A stretch of DNA of 7,362 nt from Alphaproteobacteria bacterium. GTDB lineage: Bacteria; Pseudomonadota; Alphaproteobacteria; Reyranellales; Reyranellaceae. Position numbers and translations under genes: made by a program. The notes beneath the pieces were generated by a model. It worked only from the letters and a program-made list of their open reading frames with translations, was not told the origin of the DNA and searched no databases. The stretch covers positions 1 to 7,362 of the forward strand of contig JABCYT010000153.1 of NCBI GenBank assembly GCA_013290035.1, written 5' to 3'. Below, piece by piece: positions 5,897 to 7,362 of this stretch (position 1 is the first letter of the stretch; each line of letters starts with the position of its first letter).

Positions 5897-7153
5897 ATGA
5901 CAGTTCTTGGGGTGATCGCCGACGACTTCACCGGCGCAACCGATATCGCGGGCATGCTGGTCAAGGGCGGCATGCGCACGATCCAGACCATCGGCGTGCC
6001 TGGCAAAGGCATGATTCCCGACGATATCGACGCCGTCGTGGTGGCGCTGAAGACGCGCTCGATCGCCGCCAAGGATGCCGTCGCCCAGTCGCTCGAGGCG
6101 CTGCGCGCCCTGCAGGCGGCGGGCTGCAAGCGCTACTTCTTCAAGTATTGCTCGACCTTCGATTCGACCGATGCCGGCAATATCGGGCCGGTGGGCGACG
6201 CGCTGCTCGAGGCGCTCGGCGCAAGGCAGGCGATCTACTGCCCGGCCTTCCCGGAGAACGGCCGCACCATCTTCTTCGGCCATCTGTTCGTGGGCGACGT
6301 GCTGCTCTCGGACTCTCCCATGCGCCACCACCCGCTGAACCCGATGACCGACGCCAGCCTGGTGCGCGTCCTGGCGCGCCAGACCAAACATAAGGTCGGG
6401 CTGGTGGCGTTGAAGCAGGTGCAGGCGGGCTCTGCGACCCTGCGCGCCGCCCTCGACAAGCTGGCCGCCGACGGCGTACGGCACGTGGTCGTCGATGCCG
6501 TGGCCGATACCGATCTCGGCATCATCGGCGAGGCGGTCGGCGACGACCTGCTGGTCACCGGCGGCTCGGGCGTGGCGCTGGGATTGCCCGCCGCCTATCG
6601 CCGCCGCGGCCTTCTCGCCCACAAGGCCAATGCCGACACGCTGCCCTCGATCACCGGCGGCGCCGCCGTGCTGGCAGGCTCGTGCTCGGCGGCAACGCTC
6701 GGCCAGATCGCGGCGTTCACGGGCCCCCATCTTCATCTCGACACCGACGCTATCTCGCGCGGCGAGGCGGTCGTCGACACGGCGCTGGCCTGGGCCAAGG
6801 GCAAGCTCGGCAACGGCCCGATCCTGCTCTCGGCCAGCGAACCTCCGGACGCGGTCAAGGCGCTGCAAACGAAATACGGTGTCGAGAAATCGAGCCATGC
6901 GATCGAGAAGACCATGGCGGCACTGGCCAAGGGCCTGGTCGCCGCCGGCGTCGGCCGCCTGGTCGTGGCCGGCGGCGAGACCTCGGGCGCCGTGGTCGGC
7001 GCGCTCGACGTGACGGCGCTGCGCATCGGCCCCGAGATCGATCCCGGCGTGCCGTGGACGGCATCGATCGGCGCCAGGCCGCTGCTGCTGGCGCTGAAAT
7101 CCGGCAATTTCGGCGCACCCGACTTCTTCACCAAGGCATTCCAGCTTCTATGA
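5897..7153 (+). CDS. otnK: Four-carbon acid sugar kinase, 3-oxo-tetronate kinase type
   Basis: 418-aa two-domain kinase of the former DUF1537 family. Characterised OtnK phosphorylates 3-oxo-tetronate at O4 in L-threonate/D-erythronate catabolism. N-terminal sugar-acid-binding domain: V-I-A8-D-D-F-T-G-A-T-D16 at the start, F-K83-Y-C-S-T-F-D-S-T-D-A-G-N-I-G-P-V, C115-P-A-F-P-E-N-G-R, a D-S-P-M-R-H-H-P-L-N-P-M-T stretch and T-G222-G-S-G. C-terminal nucleotide-binding domain: A-G261-S-C-S-A-A-T, A-G-G360-E-T-S-G-A-V and E380-I-D-P-G-V-P-W. Length and domain order are as expected and no key motif looks damaged. The stop overlaps the start of the next gene, the OtnC-like aldolase, by the usual ATGA, which supports the OtnK assignment over other DUF1537 kinases. 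The stereochemistry of the upstream substrate (threonate, erythronate or other) cannot be read from this gene. Confidence 0.92.
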   Translation: MTVLGVIADDFTGATDIAGMLVKGGMRTIQTIGVPGKGMIPDDIDAVVVALKTRSIAAKDAVAQSLEALRALQAAGCKRYFFKYCSTFDSTDAGNIGPVGDALLEALGARQAIYCPAFPENGRTIFFGHLFVGDVLLSDSPMRHHPLNPMTDASLVRVLARQTKHKVGLVALKQVQAGSATLRAALDKLAADGVRHVVVDAVADTDLGIIGEAVGDDLLVTGGSGVALGLPAAYRRRGLLAHKANADTLPSITGGAAVLAGSCSAATLGQIAAFTGPHLHLDTDAISRGEAVVDTALAWAKGKLGNGPILLSASEPPDAVKALQTKYGVEKSSHAIEKTMAALAKGLVAAGVGRLVVAGGETSGAVVGALDVTALRIGPEIDPGVPWTASIGARPLLLALKSGNFGAPDFFTKAFQLL

Positions 7154-7362
7154 GTACCGCCGAAAGCAAGATGCGCGACGCGATCTGCGCCCTCGGCGCC
7201 AAGCTTGCCGCGCGCGGCCTCTGTCCCGGCACCTCGGGCAATATCAGCGCGCGCGTGGCCGACGGCTGGCTGATGACGCCGACCAATTCCTCGCTGGGCG
7301 AGCTTTTGCCCGGCCAGCTCTCCAAGATCGATCTTTCAGGCAAGCACGTGGCCGGCGATCCG
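7150..7362 (+). CDS. otnC: Class II aldolase-like 3-oxo-tetronate 4-phosphate decarboxylase, 5' part only
   Basis: The first 71 codons of a class II aldolase/adducin-family protein, cut by the right edge. Visible are A-A-R-G-L-C-P-G-T-S-G-N31-I-S-A-R, the phosphate-binding motif at the start of the fold, followed by M-T-P-T-N-S-S-L-G-E-L, which matches the sugar-phosphate-binding loop of OtnC-type proteins. Known OtnC converts 3-oxo-tetronate 4-phosphate to dihydroxyacetone phosphate and CO2. The ATG overlaps the otnK stop by 4 bases, so translation is coupled. The zinc-binding histidines and the catalytic part lie beyond the window. An L-fuculose- or ribulose-phosphate aldolase paralogue is possible on the fragment alone, but the neighbour makes OtnC the best call. 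Confidence 0.82.
   Translation, partial: MSTAESKMRDAICALGAKLAARGLCPGTSGNISARVADGWLMTPTNSSLGELLPGQLSKIDLSGKHVAGDP

Noticed and set aside
5429..6898. 489-codon minus-strand open frame across the GFA-family and otnK genes.
   Set aside because: It spans two well-supported plus-strand genes and reads as low-complexity Arg/Ala/Gly-rich sequence typical of antisense frames in GC-rich DNA.

Overview
The window looks like chromosomal DNA of a high-GC proteobacterium, most likely an alphaproteobacterium of the Hyphomicrobiales or Rhodospirillales type. The grounds are the strong G/C third-position bias, tightly packed operons with few clear Shine-Dalgarno sites, and the gene families present. The genus cannot be fixed from this sequence. 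There are no rRNA or tRNA genes, CRISPR arrays or intact mobile elements that I can see.

Left part (1-2717, all minus strand): a formylglycine-generating enzyme (FGE, sulfatase maturase) lies upstream of a type I sulfatase that runs off the left edge. The sulfatase has the cysteine motif (C-T-A-G-R) that an FGE oxidises, and the FGE keeps both catalytic cysteines, so the two form a plausible enzyme/maturase pair. A 482-base gene-free gap with a perfect inverted repeat separates them, so they may be transcribed separately. The sulfatase and the gap are visibly less GC-rich than the rest of the window.

Middle part (2718-3355): no intact gene. On the minus strand there are remnants that look like the 3' end of an unidentified, disrupted gene. 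They end at a TAG at 2812, followed by a strong GC hairpin and then a candidate promoter for FGE.

Right part (3356-7362): a minus-strand N-formylglutamate amidohydrolase-family gene is divergent, across only 29 bases, from a plus-strand operon: glycerate 2-kinase, a small zinc-binding GFA/CENP-V-family protein, the four-carbon acid sugar kinase OtnK and the class II aldolase-like decarboxylase OtnC (cut by the right edge). OtnK and OtnC are known to turn 3-oxo-tetronate into dihydroxyacetone phosphate, and glycerate kinase feeds glycerate into lower glycolysis. The operon is therefore most simply read as sugar-acid (threonate/erythronate-type) catabolism. The GFA-family gene in its middle is the least explained member.
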